From NCBI GenBank assembly GCA_964023205.1, contig OZ026844.1:23844934-23908933 (forward strand): a DNA stretch of 64,000 nt, read 5' to 3'. The stretch is from Lutraria lutraria. Its lineage: Eukaryota > Mollusca > Bivalvia > Venerida > Mactridae. Both the position numbers and the translations under genes were made by a program. The notes under the pieces were generated by a model, which ran no database searches, had not been told where the DNA came from, and was given only the letters and a program-made list of their open reading frames with translations. Below are positions 1 to 12,050 of this stretch, piece after piece (the stretch's first letter is position 1; the number at the start of each line of letters is the position of its first letter).

Positions 1-67
1 CCAATAGTCACCCCTAATTAGGAGTTTAACACAAGTTATATCACTGAGTAAACTTCTGGACACATTA

Positions 68-265
68 GGCTGAAAATAAAAATAAGTATGTTTTGAGTGC
101 TCCTACCTATTTACTAAAATCCTAGCAAATAAATAAAATAAAATGTTTTTGGGAGGCATTTTTTTTACTATTGTTACATAGTAAAAAAGAAAATCCCTAC
201 CTACCTACCTAGTGCTTAAATTCTGGGTCGGAGCACTCCAAACAAACTTATTTTTATTTTCAGCC
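68..265. mobile_element. MITE, PIF/Harbinger-like, copy 1
   Basis: A 198-bp element with terminal inverted repeats that begin GGCTGAAAATAAAAATAAGT and run about 35 bp. It is flanked by TTA on both sides (65-67 and 266-268), the 3-bp TWA target duplication known for PIF/Harbinger transposons. It has no coding capacity. A second copy lies at 32174-32339 with a TAA duplication. It sits in the UBXN7 intron or downstream of the first 3 exons. The superfamily is inferred from the duplication and ends only. Confidence 0.75.
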
Positions 266-316
266 TTATGATGATGATTTATTCATCTGAATGATAAAAT
301 ATCTCCACCAACTTAC

Positions 317-388
317 GAGCCTCTTCCTGAAAATCCCTAAAGCCATCAAAAACTGATCTGGCTTTCCGCTTTCTACCACGAAATGGAC
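317..388 (-). CDS. UBXN7: UBXN7 exon: basic linker with RSVFDGFRDFQ motif
   Basis: 72-nt exon, acceptor TTTTAG at 389-394 and donor GTAAGT at 311-316. It completes a split Gly codon, then encodes PFRGRKRKARSVFDGFRDFQ and EEA. It corresponds to the human PKRRRPARSIFDGFRDFQTE segment between UBA and UAS. This is the last UBXN7 exon inside the window. Confidence 0.88.
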
Positions 389-2775
389 CTAAAACAAATA
401 GTTAATGCATTGAATATAATTATAGCTCATTTATTAAATTTATTAATTCCTTATTTGTAATCAAGAAGTCAGCAGCAAAATAAATCAATCAAGAAACACA
501 TTAAATTAATGACTGACAAGTTATACCAGAAACATGAAAAATGTCTAAATTTTAGAGGTCACAAAGCAGTTTCATCAAATGGTTAACAAGAATTAACATT
601 GAAAATTGAATTTAATGTGTAATATCGGGGTCACCATTTAAAATTTGTCTGCTGACATAACTTGACCAAGACAAATCCAATAGAGCAAGTGGTAAAAGTA
701 TTTTTCTGAGCATTTGTTTATTTAATAATTAAAATAAAACTATCACTATCACTAAAGGTGATGAATACCCCCAGATGCAGCCTTGACACAGTTATTGTTA
801 CATTTTACAGAGGGAAATATAATGCATTTTCATTTTTTTAATACCTGCAAATTGTTGCTTAGATATATCCTGACCAGTTTCTAAATATACATTATATAAA
901 AAATAACAAAGGGCCATAACTCATTAAAATTTACTTGGACAAAACCTATTGTGGACATGCACAACTTGGCAAACTAATTATCACTTCTAAGAAGTTTCAC
1001 TGAATTCCTGCATGTAGTTGCTGAGAAATGGTACGGGCAAAACTTACCTAATTGTATAAAATAAAGGGCCATAACTCAGTGAAAATTAATCCAAACAAAA
1101 CCTGGTTATTGCATGCACAACTTGGCTTACTTTTTATAACTTCTGTGAAGTTTCATTGAATTCCTATGAGTAGTTACTGAGATATTGTATATATACACTG
1201 TATAAAAAACAACAAAGGGCCATAACTCTGTGAAAATTTAACCAACCAAGACAAGCTTAATGCATGCACAACTAGGCTAACTACTTATCACTTCTGAGAA
1301 GTTTTATTGAATTCCTGGCAGTAGTCAATGAGAAATAGTCAGGACAAAATTTGCCTATTTTATATACTGTAGAAAAAACAATGGGCTATAACTCAGTGAA
1401 AATCAATCTAAATGAAAAATGATTTAAGCATGCACAACAAGGCTAACTACTTATTACTTCTGTGAAGTTTCATTGAGATCCTGTGAGTAGTTGCTGAGAA
1501 ATTGTCCGGACAAAATTTGCCTATTGTATATACTGTATAAAAACAACAAAGGGGTATAACTCAGTGATAATTAATCCAAACGAAAATTGCTTTAAGCATG
1601 CACAACTAGGCTTACTACTGATCACTTCTGTGAAGTTTCATTGAAATCCTGTAAGGTGTTGCTGAGAAATTCTCCGGACAAATTGTGTCTACAGACGCAC
1701 GGACCGACCGTCAAGCGTGAATCCAATATAGCCCCCATATATTTCATATCTGGGGGTATAATAAATACAAATTGGTATGTGTGTCAAGCGTCATTTTGAG
1801 AATTATGATGTCAAAAGTCCCACAGTATTAATCTCAAAGTGTGTCTCACATGTGACAACTAACAATTAATGTCTATATAATAATTCATCTTTCCACTACC
1901 AGACCAAAATAATGAATGAAATGGGGAATCAAAATAACATTCCACTAGTAAACGGAACATAATTCCATGTCTTCTTCAGACTCAACATTTATGTAGATGT
2001 AAATTATAGCAAATCACTCATAGTCAATTTTTTTCACACTAAAAGGCACTTTTCGCATGGCTGATAACATATACATTAAGCCACTGTTTGGCAGTACAGC
2101 TTAGCACGAATCAATTCCACCTTTTTGAAAGTCTCAGTCAGATCATGATAATCAAACCATTTTAAAGATGACTTCAGAATAAAAATGTATTGCATTAAGG
2201 TGTATAAGCAGTAATTAAAGAAGACAGGAAGATATCTACCATACGCTGGACCATCATCAACCAATATTTCCTGAGTTTGTGGAATGGGTGCTCTCACATC
2301 ATCTCTGAATTAGGAACATACTGAAGTCAGGGGCATAAAATTCAGTATCATTAAAACATGGTCACACTGTGACAGGATACACAAAAGCATAATTATATGC
2401 AAATACATGAATGTAACCTACAATTACCTACCTTCCAATCATATTAAACATCATTCCTAGTTCTGGTCAGAATCCATAATAGACACGTATTTTAATACCC
2501 GAATTCAATCATTCAAACAACAAATTCACTTAATAGTAATCGTAGATTAAAACCAGTTGCATTATTTTTCTTAAGAAGTAAAAAAATACATACTAAACTT
2601 CATCAAGCAAAACAGTAACGGCAACAAGGAAATGATAATTAAAGAGAACTTTCTTACTCTGAGGCACAAGCTCCACCAGATGTGGTGGCACCTCCTTCCA
2701 TATGCATGTTTATAGCAAGTTCCACATTTCCACCGCATGCTTCAAGAAGTTGCTTACCAACAGTTCTAGATGCAC
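317..2775 (-). CDS. UBXN7: UBX domain-containing protein 7, partial (3 internal exons)
   Basis: Join of exons 2658-2775, 2240-2304 and 317-388 on the minus strand, 255 nt in one continuous reading frame. The product reads a UBA domain (GASRTVGKQLLEACGGNVEL, about 38 residues), then an acidic joint and VRAPIPQTQEILVDDGPAYG, then a basic stretch GRKRKARSVFDGFRDFQEEA. Human UBXN7 has the same order, including VRAPIPQ.QEILV and RS.FDGFRDFQ. UBXN7 is known to bridge p97/VCP to ubiquitylated substrates and cullin-RING ligases; its UAS, UIM and UBX domains would lie left of the window. Both introns interrupt codons consistently (phases 2 and 1), with GT-AG ends. The initiator exon is upstream (coordinates above 2775) and was not identified. 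Confidence 0.9.
765..1759. repeat. Inverted-ended element with ~160-bp tandem monomers
   Basis: Ends are the inverted pair ATACCCCCAGAT (765-776) and ATCTGGGGGTAT (1748-1759). The interior is about five degenerate monomers, each carrying AAAGGGCCATAACTCAGTGA, GCATGCACAAC and CTTCTGTGAAGTTTCATTGA. The last monomer runs into a unique tail with ACGGACCGACCG. A fragment of the same tail recurs at 18231-18332. No coding capacity. It lies in a UBXN7 intron. Confidence 0.7.
2240..2304 (-). CDS. UBXN7: UBXN7 exon: APIPQTQEIL linker
   Basis: 65-nt exon between acceptor ATTCAG and donor GTAGAT. It completes Glu with the previous exon (GA|A) and reads DDVRAPIPQTQEILVDDGPAY. Almost identical to the human EEEVRAPIPQKQEILVEPEP segment, which makes the gene assignment firm. 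Confidence 0.88.
2305..2657. other. UBXN7 intron, no feature seen
   Basis: Short AT-rich intron between the UBA exon and the linker exon; nothing beyond the splice sites is recognisable. Confidence 0.7.
2658..2775 (-). CDS. UBXN7: UBXN7 exon: UBA domain
   Basis: 118-nt exon (acceptor TCTAG, donor GTAAGA). It encodes GASRTVGKQLLEACGGNVEL, then AINMHMEGGATTSGGACASE. The pattern of a UBA-like fold (A..GAS..VGK..LEAC.GN.E.A..M...GG) matches the start of human UBXN7, where it binds ubiquitin conjugates. Confidence 0.88.
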
Positions 2776-2853
2776 CTAGAATTAGTAGAAATAAAAGTGA
2801 ATTTCATTTATAAACATTAATTTTGGTAAATATTGTGGACTTCAAAGTCTCAA

Positions 2854-3548
2854 AACAAGAGAGCCAAGATGGTCCTATATCGCTCACATGATAATCACTG
2901 TTCACTCATGATTTAAACATTGTTTTGAACCGGTGACCTAGTTTTTTACCCCATATGACCCATGTTAGAACTTGTCCTACATATGAATAAGACAAACATT
3001 CTGGCAAAGTTTGGTGAAGATCCAATTATAACTGTGAAATCTACAGTGTTTTTCATAAGATTTGACCTAGCAACCTAGTTTTTGACCCCAGATGACCCAT
3101 TTTCAAACTTGTCTAAGATATTATTAAGACAAACATTCTGACAAGGTTTTATGATCATCCAATCAAAACAGTGACTTCTAGTGTTCACAAGGTTTTCCAG
3201 CAATTTGCCCTAGTGACCTAGTTTTTCACCGGAAATGACCCATTATCAAACTTGACCTACATATTATTGAAATAAACATTCTGACAAAGTTTCATAAAGA
3301 TCCAATCAAAACAGTGATTTCTAAAGTGTTCACAAGGTTTTCCCTTATTTGGCCCTGGTGACCTAGTTTTTCAACCAAAATGGCCCAATATCGAACTCGT
3401 CTGAGATTTTGTCAATATTAATGTTCTGACCCCGTTTTGCTGAAATTGAGCTAAAAATGTGGCCCCTAGTGTGTTCACAAGGTAAAGTTTGACAATGCAC
3501 GACGCCGGACGGAGACTGATCCTGTCACTTTGTGACATGTGAGCCAAA
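2854..3548 (-). repeat. Family A tandem-monomer element (GGGCCA...GGCCC end)
   Basis: Read on the minus strand it starts with a GGCTCAC end and finishes with CTCTTGTT-like sequence next to a hairpin (here degenerate: GAGCCAAGATGGTCC). Interior monomers of roughly 150 bp repeat GACCTAGTTTTTGACC, GATGACCCA and ACAAACATTCTGACAA. The same family is at 20187, 24370, 50871 and 57831. Orientation matches UBXN7 transcription. Confidence 0.75.
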
Positions 3549-3722
3549 AACACATTTTATTAAAGGCTGTTATTGGGAATAGTAAAAAATGGATTATTTT
3601 TCAGATCGTAAGTATTTTAGTTTATTTATCTCTGTATAACCCATTTTTTTACGAAAATGTATGCTTCGTGTAAATAAATGTGTAGTAAACAAAAAGTTCA
3701 CGTTTTTCGCACACAACGGTCA

Positions 3723-3732
3723 TCTCGCGAGA
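3723..3732. promoter_or_regulatory. TCTCGCGAGA palindrome, likely core promoter element
   Basis: A perfect 10-bp palindrome in a locally CpG-richer stretch. This motif is known in animals as a housekeeping and often bidirectional promoter element. An ATF/CRE-like TGACGTAA lies 5 bp away (3738). Position upstream of the resolved UBXN7 exons suggests it serves UBXN7; that assignment is inference. Confidence 0.5.
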
Positions 3733-4291
3733 TTCTGTGACGTAAACAAAATTGGTGTCGAGTGAAGGACAGGGCTGAATCTAGGGCGCTCGACGATATA
3801 TAAGGGATATACCACACAAGGGCAATGAACATTATTGATAAACAGTTTGTACTGACAGTCAGAACATCAAATCTGTATATTAACTCATGTTTATTGTAAA
3901 TTATAGGCTATAGCATTATGCTTTCTGATGATATAGTATATTCTGATTATATCATATTTACGTAAATACTGACAATTTCTTTTAATTGTGCAATAATATT
4001 TTTACATAGAAATGAAAGTCCAGTTCTTCCTAATTCTCATATCCCTCTCTGTTACACTAACTGACTTAGCTGGCAGTGATTTTTTTCCAAAATTTTTTCA
4101 CTGCCCATGCCCAACAAAGGGGGAAATTCAGCGCAAAAAAATCAAAATGGGAAAATACAATAACATTAATTTCTATGGAATAAGTGATTATTTAGTTGTT
4201 TAAATCATATCGTCGGTTGACATGTATTCGATACATACGTGTTTTCGATACTTTCTGTTTTCTGCGCATAAATGCTTGACAGGAAGTAGAA

Positions 4292-4299
4292 TGACGTCA
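4292..4299. promoter_or_regulatory. CRE palindrome TGACGTCA
   Basis: Perfect CREB/ATF consensus about 560 bp from the TCTCGCGAGA element. It could belong to the UBXN7 upstream region. A second perfect copy (8851-8858) lies inside a repeat, so chance or repeat origin is possible. Confidence 0.35.
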
Positions 4300-4790
4300 C
4301 TTTTTGTTTACGCAACGTGCTCGACCTTGATATTTTACGATCCGCATATAATTCCAAAATATGTTGTTAACAAGTATGTAAACAATAAATTTGAAACACA
4401 CAGCAAATAACACCTCAATTTACTATGCCATTTTATCACTTAAACAACAATATCGTTAAAAATTAAAATATTTGACCTCGACTGGGAATTTGGCTCGTCT
4501 GCTATCTAGATCACACGACCATCATGCAAAAGTCGTATTTCCTGTCCACTACAGGGTGTTTGAAAAGTGTTCATGTCTTATCTATTTTTGCTAAAATTTC
4601 ATAGAAGTGATTATTAGTACATATCTTACATTTTCAATAAAAATCCCAAAATGTAAGTAGAGCAAGACTTTATAACTTATCAAATGAAGTGAGCTACGGG
4701 TTGTACTACACATCTGTGATATTAATTTATCATTGCATCTGAGATCATACGAAAATTACGATAAATAACACAGACTTGAAGCCAGAGGTA

Positions 4791-4801
4791 GCCGCCATTT
4801 T
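4791..4801 (-). promoter_or_regulatory. YY1-type motif AAAATGGCGGC with ATG
   Basis: On the minus strand this matches the YY1 consensus that in many genes overlaps the start codon. It could mark the UBXN7 transcription start, but the following frame (MAATSGFKSVLFI) does not resemble UBXN7 and the nearest GT is in the wrong phase for the UBA exon. Confidence 0.25.
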
Positions 4802-5630
4802 ATCTAGCATACTTACGCATTGTAAACTTGTAATAGGATAAAACAGTGTGGGTATGATCACATTCACCAAACAAATTTTTCTCAAAATGCTGCGTTACTT
4901 TTACCTGGTACTTTTGAACCGTCTCTGTCTTGAATACTCTTCAATTTGAGAGGTATCGAAAATGGGTCAATTTTGCGTAATGGCGGTCACTGATCACAAT
5001 GTTTGTTTATAGGTCTGTTATTCGTTTTTTTGTGAACAAATTGACCATAAGTGCATTGAAAATTACTAGCAGTAAATTGATTTTTAAGATATAAAAGCAA
5101 GTTACGCATTTATTTGTATTTGTTGCATATAAGTTAATAAGGCGTTTTGAAATGCTTAAGGTATCGAAAACCCGTCAAACAATGATAAATATAAACTATT
5201 ACTACACTGTAATTGGTGACAATGGTGAGAAAACTGTTTTATTCTTCTGTAATAGTTTGCTTTACCTCAATTTTATTCTAAATCCAAAATCCCATTCCTG
5301 TTTACATTCTCCGCATGGACGCATCCATCTTGTTTTGTATAACTACTATTTATTGGTCTCTCATTGGTCATTTCATCCAATCAATTAAAGTGTTGCATTT
5401 TATAAGTCATGTGACCATAAAATACTAGTATAAATATGGCTTGAGTAGCCCAATTTAATTAGCTAGGGTGCTGACTCTAATAGGTCAGTACCATAGATCT
5501 ATGCTCAATGCATCTGCCAAGTCCTAAGGCTATTGCTTTAGTCTAGTCACATAGTCCATGACTATGATATTGATATATTCATTTAATCGGCTCAATAGTA
5601 ATAGTAAAAATCATATTAAAATCAGTATCT

Positions 5631-6085
5631 TAGGAACTTATATAGAAATCTACTCATTAATAATATAACTGTATAAACTTTATGTACATTGTGCATTGCT
5701 ATATACTCGGCAATGTCCGACAGCTGTAACTGGGTGTTTACGAATTTTATTATACTAAAAAAACTCTGGCAATTGGGCACGGAAATTGGTAAAGGATGCA
5801 ACAAATTCCTTAAAGATGTTGCGATACATTTATAATCCACAAAGTCTAAGTATAAACATTGAAAAAGGCATCAGTCGAACATTTTAAATTCCAAGATGGC
5901 GGACATCAATTATAATCCTTTTGTCCCCGAGATTAAACATTTGGAATACCACGGATATTTTCGTATTTTCGCTTTTGTAAACAAGAGCTTGTAATCCCGT
6001 TGATTCACGTGTTATTATCGCGGGATTTGATTACTTTAAACTGTTAATACGGAAGTTGCGAATCCATGTGTGTATATAAGTCCTT
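5631..6085 (-). mobile_element. Inverted-repeat MITE, copy 2 (degraded end)
   Basis: Reverse-complement homologue of the 505-bp element at 30077-30581. Shared landmarks are AATCCCGTTGATTCACGTG, CCAAGATGGCGGACAT and the terminal GCGAATCCATGT...AAGTCCTT. The left terminus (AGGAACTTATATAG) is diverged, so no target duplication is visible. Confidence 0.7.
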
Positions 6086-7096
6086 GTATACGATCAGCCA
6101 AAAACTTAATCAAAATTCATAAGAACACCTCTGTACACTCAACCTACAAGACAGAACTTTACACAACGGTTACACTTCTTTTTACACGATCATGTGGAAA
6201 ACACTTCTTGTTTGGGGAAATTCTGGCCATTTTAGCAGAAAAATGAAAGAAATTTTACTAGGGGAAACTGCCCATATGCGGCAGTAAATATAGTGAAAAA
6301 AATCGATGCAGGCTGGTCTTTTTGATGAAATCATCCTGTATAATACTTTGTGACAAACTTTTATGAGACAGGACGATGGTGTTGATTACAGAGCAGTAGA
6401 GAATACACAAGAATCCCGTAATCTCTCAACTCATTTCCAGCCTACTGTTCATAAATGCAAGCACAGTGAAAAATAGCACACAAATAATGGGCACAAATAC
6501 GCTATATGCACCTTTAAGGACATTTCATTCATATGGTACAAATCCATAATAATTAGACAAAAATAACGTGTGAATATGAGACAAACGACTAATTCGCTGT
6601 TTTGTTTTCAAGTCTGACATTTGTATCCGATATTTTTGTATCCGAAATCAAGGAATGTTTGAACTTGCTAGTAGCGATAAATTTAAGTAAACATTGTCAG
6701 ACTAATCATACAGTAGATTATAATAGACTTTTTCACAAATACTCACCAGTAACAGAGCAAAACTGTGTAATGAGCGAGTCATTATTTTTTGTTTTGTCCA
6801 TTTCGACGGTTCGCGCACTCACCAAAACGAGGCTAACGAACTTTCGGTTAGAAATATGGATTCGGCCTTAATACGATTCGAACTCTACAGAAATCTTTTT
6901 GTCCAATCTCTCTCCCTTTGTCATGTAAAAAAGGATGTGATTTACATCGTACGTGATACTTTGAGATTGATATTTACAACATAAATGTTATCATTATTTT
7001 CAAAACAAGATGCACGTCAATGCCAGATCTACAGGCAAAAACAGAGACGTCTCTGGCAAAAACTATCAGTTCATGGGACCGGTTCACGGTGGTTAA
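6086..7096. other. Intergenic, nothing recognised
   Basis: No homology, repeat unit or splice-bounded coding segment recognised. An 89-codon frame at 6602-6871 has no coding character. Confidence 0.5.
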
Positions 7097-7205
7097 CCGG
7101 CTCGGACTTTTTTGGATCAAATCAGCGTCCCCAGACTATTTTTGATCTAGCAAAGGACTTTTAATGAAGGTGTGTTCAAAATAGTTGATATTTTCAGGTA
7201 GTTGT

Positions 7206-8968
7206 AGAGCAAAGTAGGGTAATACCGACCCCTTAACTGTAAATGTCAAAAGTAAGCTTACTTAATTCTCATTAAAGACATTGAACCAGGAATGCGAGGC
7301 ATGTGACTTATGGACCAGAAAGTCCCCTAATTCCACAGTAGGGGGTAATAAAACAGACAGGGTCATTGATAGACTAGCTTCTGTTTACATAATCTGTTAC
7401 TCTCTGCTTATAAAAACAAAAGCAATTTAGTCATAAACTTATTATCACTGTAAATCAATAAAATTTATTACCCCACTTTTTGACTAGGTGTCAAGTCTAC
7501 AGACCGTGACCAGACTGGTTTTATCTGATTAGGGGCAATAAAACAATTAAGAGATTAGACCACATGTGGATTTTTGGGGGGGTCACTTATATAGTAGCTG
7601 TTCAATGTCTTTAAGCCAGTGTTTGCAATGATTTTTGAAAGAGAAATTACCATTGGTCATTTATGACCAATCAGATTATTTGTCACATATATACAGAAGG
7701 GTACGGAACTCTGTCTGTTCTTCCTTATGTGAATCTGTAAATATCGACCCCTTTCTGCTAATATCGACCCCCTTCAAACTTTTTTTTTAAATAATGAAGC
7801 ACTGACATAATCTTATTGATAACGGCAGTGCAACTTGTACTAACATTCATGCTACTATTAAATGGAAAAAAGTATTGAATTAAACAACACAAGCATCGCT
7901 CTTTTTAAATCTTGATCATTTAATTAAAATTTGACAAATAAACATTTCATTAATTTAATTGAATACACACGTCAAATATACATCTTTGCAAACAAAAGCA
8001 CCAACAGTGTTACACGACAGTCCAAGTTCACAATAGTTTGCACTTCAAAGGTGAATTCCTTCCTTATCAATGGATATACACTATATATATGTCACACATT
8101 AAATGTGAGTATTCAACTAGAACAGTTACTGTCTCCTCGACTGGAGTTGACACCATCTTCCGCCTAGGGCCTAAGACTTTTCTGGTACACGTCCAGATAG
8201 TTTGTATTTAATAACGTTGTCTTAGGGATATCAATTTTATTGTGCCTTTACTAGCTGCATCTTTCCAACGCATTGGTCTACTATGCACCATTTCACTGCA
8301 TAAGTCATACTTTCTAGTTTATATTCAAGTGTTTCTAAATACATCAATCTGGTTTGACATAGCCTACTTAATTATATGAAAGGGTGAAGTTTAAAAAAAA
8401 AGATTTTTAATCAATTTGTTTTTATAAAAATCAACATGCAGTTTTTATCTAGTAGCATGAAATGAACATTTTAATTTGCCTTACGTGAAATTAAAAATAA
8501 GTTTAGTCTTATGGAATGAAATTCTGCAATTTTATAATTGTCTTGCATACCTAATTAAGGTAGGGTCGATATTAGCAGAAAAATGAATTTTCATCTGTTA
8601 AAATCGACCCCCACGTGGTCTCCTTCAATATCATAGACTTTGTCTTAAAATCACAAAGAATATGATAATAGAGGCATGTATGATTGATTTATACATAGAG
8701 TTTAGAATTTGAAACATTATAAATCAAGTCTGAACACAAATAGTAAGCTAACTTCGCTTATAGTCACCCTTTTATTTCACTACAAAAAACAATTGGCGGT
8801 CACACTTCCTTCCACAAAATTCAAAATGACCTTCTATGACGAAACCAATGTGACGTCATCAATGATAAATGATTGACATATACAGTCAAGTTATTTGAAG
8901 CTTTAAAAATATGAAAAAAACAAAAGGGTCGGTATTACACAGGGGTCGGAATTACCCTACTTTGCTCT
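7206..8968. mobile_element. Nested 1.76-kb inverted-repeat element
   Basis: Ends are AGAGCAAAGTAGGGTAATAC (7206) and the near-exact reverse complement at 8941-8968. Flanking CAGGTAGTTGT (7195) and ACAACTACCTG (8976) are also inverted. The subterminal motif ATCGACCCC recurs at 7742, 7763 and (reversed) 8566 and 8603. No transposase seen. Confidence 0.65.
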
Positions 8969-9949
8969 ATTAAATACAACTACCTGATATTTTATATGTA
9001 CTATTTATTTTATTTTAACTATTTATGTGCGACGGAACAGCACAGATATATATATTGACAAGAAAATAATGTTAAATCAACATCACATAGTCTATATATA
9101 TGCACAAATGTAATAAAATTGCATTTTCCCTCGCAAGATTGGGCGATACTCTCGAGTGAAGGAATAAAATGTCAATTTCTACAAAGTTTTCATGTTTTTC
9201 AATCGATATCGGTACTGAACTGAATAATAACAATTTATCAAAGGTTACTTATCGGGTATTTATCCAGTCAAAATTCGGTCCATTATTGTTAAAGAGAGAA
9301 GAACAAACTTAGCAGCGATCGAAGGACTTCTAGTGATCATGGAAACGGACTAGTTGTGATCAGTTCCTTCCCAGCAAACACCCGACGTTGTATCAACGTT
9401 GAATATGCGTTGTATTTAAGTCGCGACGTCGGCGACCTAAATCCAACGTTGATTCAACGTAAGAATCACGACGACTATACAACGTCTGAATAAGACGTCT
9501 GCATGACGTTGGAATATGGTCAGATAATGATTTTGTTGAAATCATAACGAAAATTGAATATTGTCATGAAAAAACAAACAAAAAAAATATAAACCTTGTT
9601 CTTTGGCATATATTATTATGTTAGGGATGAGTTAAAAATAGCAAAACACTCTGACATGTTTACTCCCCATAAAATGTTTCATATTACCGATAGGCGTCGC
9701 TTCGAGGGTCCATGGCAGTTATTTCGAATTTTACGATAATTCTTTTCTACACTATTTGAAAATAGTTACATAAAGAAACGTTTGTCGACAATAATTTAAA
9801 AATATTCTTCATAAAACCTACAAAATAAATGGATTAAAGTCGTTTAATTTACATGAAAATGGACAGATCTAATTATTCAAAACTACCAGCAACGGTTATA
9901 TTGAATAGTGTTCAACGGTTCCAAGAAAAGATTTCGGGATAAGATACAA

Positions 9950-11560
9950 AGATCTGTCAAATTCGGATTTTAAGGTAAGTGGAATTTATTATTTAATTTG
10001 ATGTGTGATTTAATTTTGATAAGTATTAAGAATGTCAGTAAAAAGATGCATATGTACATGCATGCATATATAATCGGAAATTCAGCAAACTTTTATTTTA
10101 AATCGAACAAGTAATTAATCAATCAATTTCATAACTTATTGCACCCAGTATCGTGTTGGTCGCTTTTAATGTCGCTTATAGGTATTCAAATGTATTTTTA
10201 TTTAAAAGTGCGATCATCTTTTGTTACGCTTTAAAAATCAAGTAAAACAAAACTGGTGAAATTACATTTTAAACTATCTGTTGTGTAAAGTCTAAATTCA
10301 AGACTACACAAATATTCACAATCACTGTTCTGGTATCAGTTACATGTACATGTCTTAATGTCCATTATTTCCAACAAAATTGAGCATGAAAAACAGCATG
10401 AGATTAATTTGAAACTATTCCAGAGAAGGTTTTATTACTGACAACTGCCAAACTGGCCAGTGCCCGAATTGATTGATGAGTCCTCAGGTCAAATGTTCTT
10501 CATGCACGTAGGAAATGTGTTAATGAAAATTTGAGAGAGATAATATTATGTTATTCATTTCGTGTGGGGAACTTGTATGCTTCAGACTTAATTAAGAAGG
10601 ATGTTTGGATTTATTATGCCTGACATATATGTACGTGTTTTTGAGTTATGATCACTGGTTGATATTACATTGAATTCTTATAAATATAGTTTTATTTTCA
10701 ATGTACATGTGTCGATCGAGTTACAGAATTTTTGAATAAGTAATACATGTTCATTTGCTCTTACTTATAGTTTATTATAATTGTTTACAGATTGATGTCC
10801 AAATTTAACATGACTGGGAACGATGGAATTCTACAGGTCAAGCTTGTTTAATTGGCGTTGTTCAAGGTAAATTTATCATTTTTTATTTCTGAATAATCCG
10901 TAATCATGGTTGTAAAATTATGTATGAGGACTACAACATAATACCATACAAACACTGATTAAGTAAAAAAGCTGGGCTTTCTCATAGCAAAATGCATGTC
11001 TATATAATACCGTTTGAGATTGCATTTGCCTATATTGAATATTATTAGGTATATATTATATTAATTAGAATAAATTCTGCATGTTCAGTTTTCTGTGAGC
11101 TTGTGTAATTTTCTCTTTGATTTTGTTGCTTGGTATAATCCAGTCTTTAGAAAAACTTAATATGTATTCATCATGGCAGATTGATAACAGAAACACAGAA
11201 GACTGTATATTTTTCAAATAGTAAAAATTACTAGCTTGGATAGATGAAATGACTTCCGAAAATGCCCGCTGACTGAATATGCTTGCTCTTTTACTATTTC
11301 AGCAAATACTATGAAGTCTATGTCAAAGGAAACTGAACAGGATGCCAGCCAGGCATGTCCACTGAAGTAGACTCCAGAATCACAGACAGGAAATCCAGAG
11401 GGATTAATTTATTAGTTTCTAACTGTTTTGTACATGTCATTTAAACGAATTCTTAAGTGTTCATGATCACTGAATAATCATCTACTGTGTGTTTATACAA
11501 ACTTATGTACGGTATTAATTCGTGTCTACATGTGTATGTAATAATTTGCAAGAATAAATT
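9950..11560 (+). ncRNA. Possible spliced non-coding transcript (weak)
   Basis: Splice-like marks in order: donor TTTTAAG|GTAAGT at about 9973, acceptor TTTACAG at about 10790, donor TTCAAG|GTAAAT at about 10867, acceptor ATTTCAG at about 11302, and AATAAA at 11553. The implied exons have stops in all useful frames (longest about 13 codons). Could be chance. Confidence 0.2.
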
Positions 11561-11845
11561 AGATATATTAATTCAAAATTGTGAACAAATTTGTTTTTTT
11601 GTTTGACATTTCAAATGATAAATATATACTAGGTTGTATTGTGAGATTAAAAGTGAACTTTCTGATATATGCTATAGATCGACATATTAATTATTGAGCA
11701 ATATTATTTTAATAGTGTTCAGTATCCTCATGAAGAACTAATTATACAGGATTATAGTAACTGGCGTCATTATGTTCTTTAATTGTTTGAACATCCCTGA
11801 GTTTTGTTGATATAATCACCTTAATTAGTTACAGGCGTGTAAATA

Positions 11846-12050
11846 TATACACGTTGGATTTTGGTTGTATACAGGTTGGATTGTGGTTGCATACAGGTTG
11901 GAGTTTGGTTGTATACACGTTGGATTTTGGTTGTATACAGGTTGGATTTTGGTTGTATACACGTTGGATTTTGGTTGTATACACGTTGGATTGTGGTTGT
12001 ATACACGTTGGATTTTGGTTGAAAACACGTTGGATTTTGGTTGTATACAC
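11846..12050. repeat. 22-bp minisatellite, ~9 copies
   Basis: Unit is TATAC followed by ACGTTGGATTTTGGTTG (variants AGGTTGG and GGATTGTGG). Because 22 is not a multiple of 3, five of six frames stay open and give cyclic pseudo-peptides; these are not genes. Confidence 0.95.

Larger units (their letters stand above)
3733..5630. other. Region upstream of UBXN7, no confident gene
   Basis: Mostly AT-rich sequence with scattered short open frames. One 63-codon frame at 4012-4203 begins with a signal-peptide-like stretch, but it overlaps an inverted GGCAGTGA...TCACTGCC repeat and is not believed. The stretch contains a CRE (4292) and a YY1-type motif (4791). Confidence 0.5.

Noticed and set aside
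4012..4203. 63-codon frame starting MKVQFFLILISLSVTL, like a small secreted peptide
   Set aside because: Overlaps an inverted GGCAGTGA...TCACTGCC repeat and poly-T/A tracts; no supporting promoter or homology.
4780..4801. MAATSGFKSVLFI as UBXN7 exon 1
   Set aside because: No similarity to UBXN7 N-termini and the GTAATT after it would leave the wrong phase for the UBA exon.
5622..5840. Minus frame with SLRNLLHPLPIS, also found at 30326 on plus
   Set aside because: Repeated because both loci are copies of one MITE; not a gene family.
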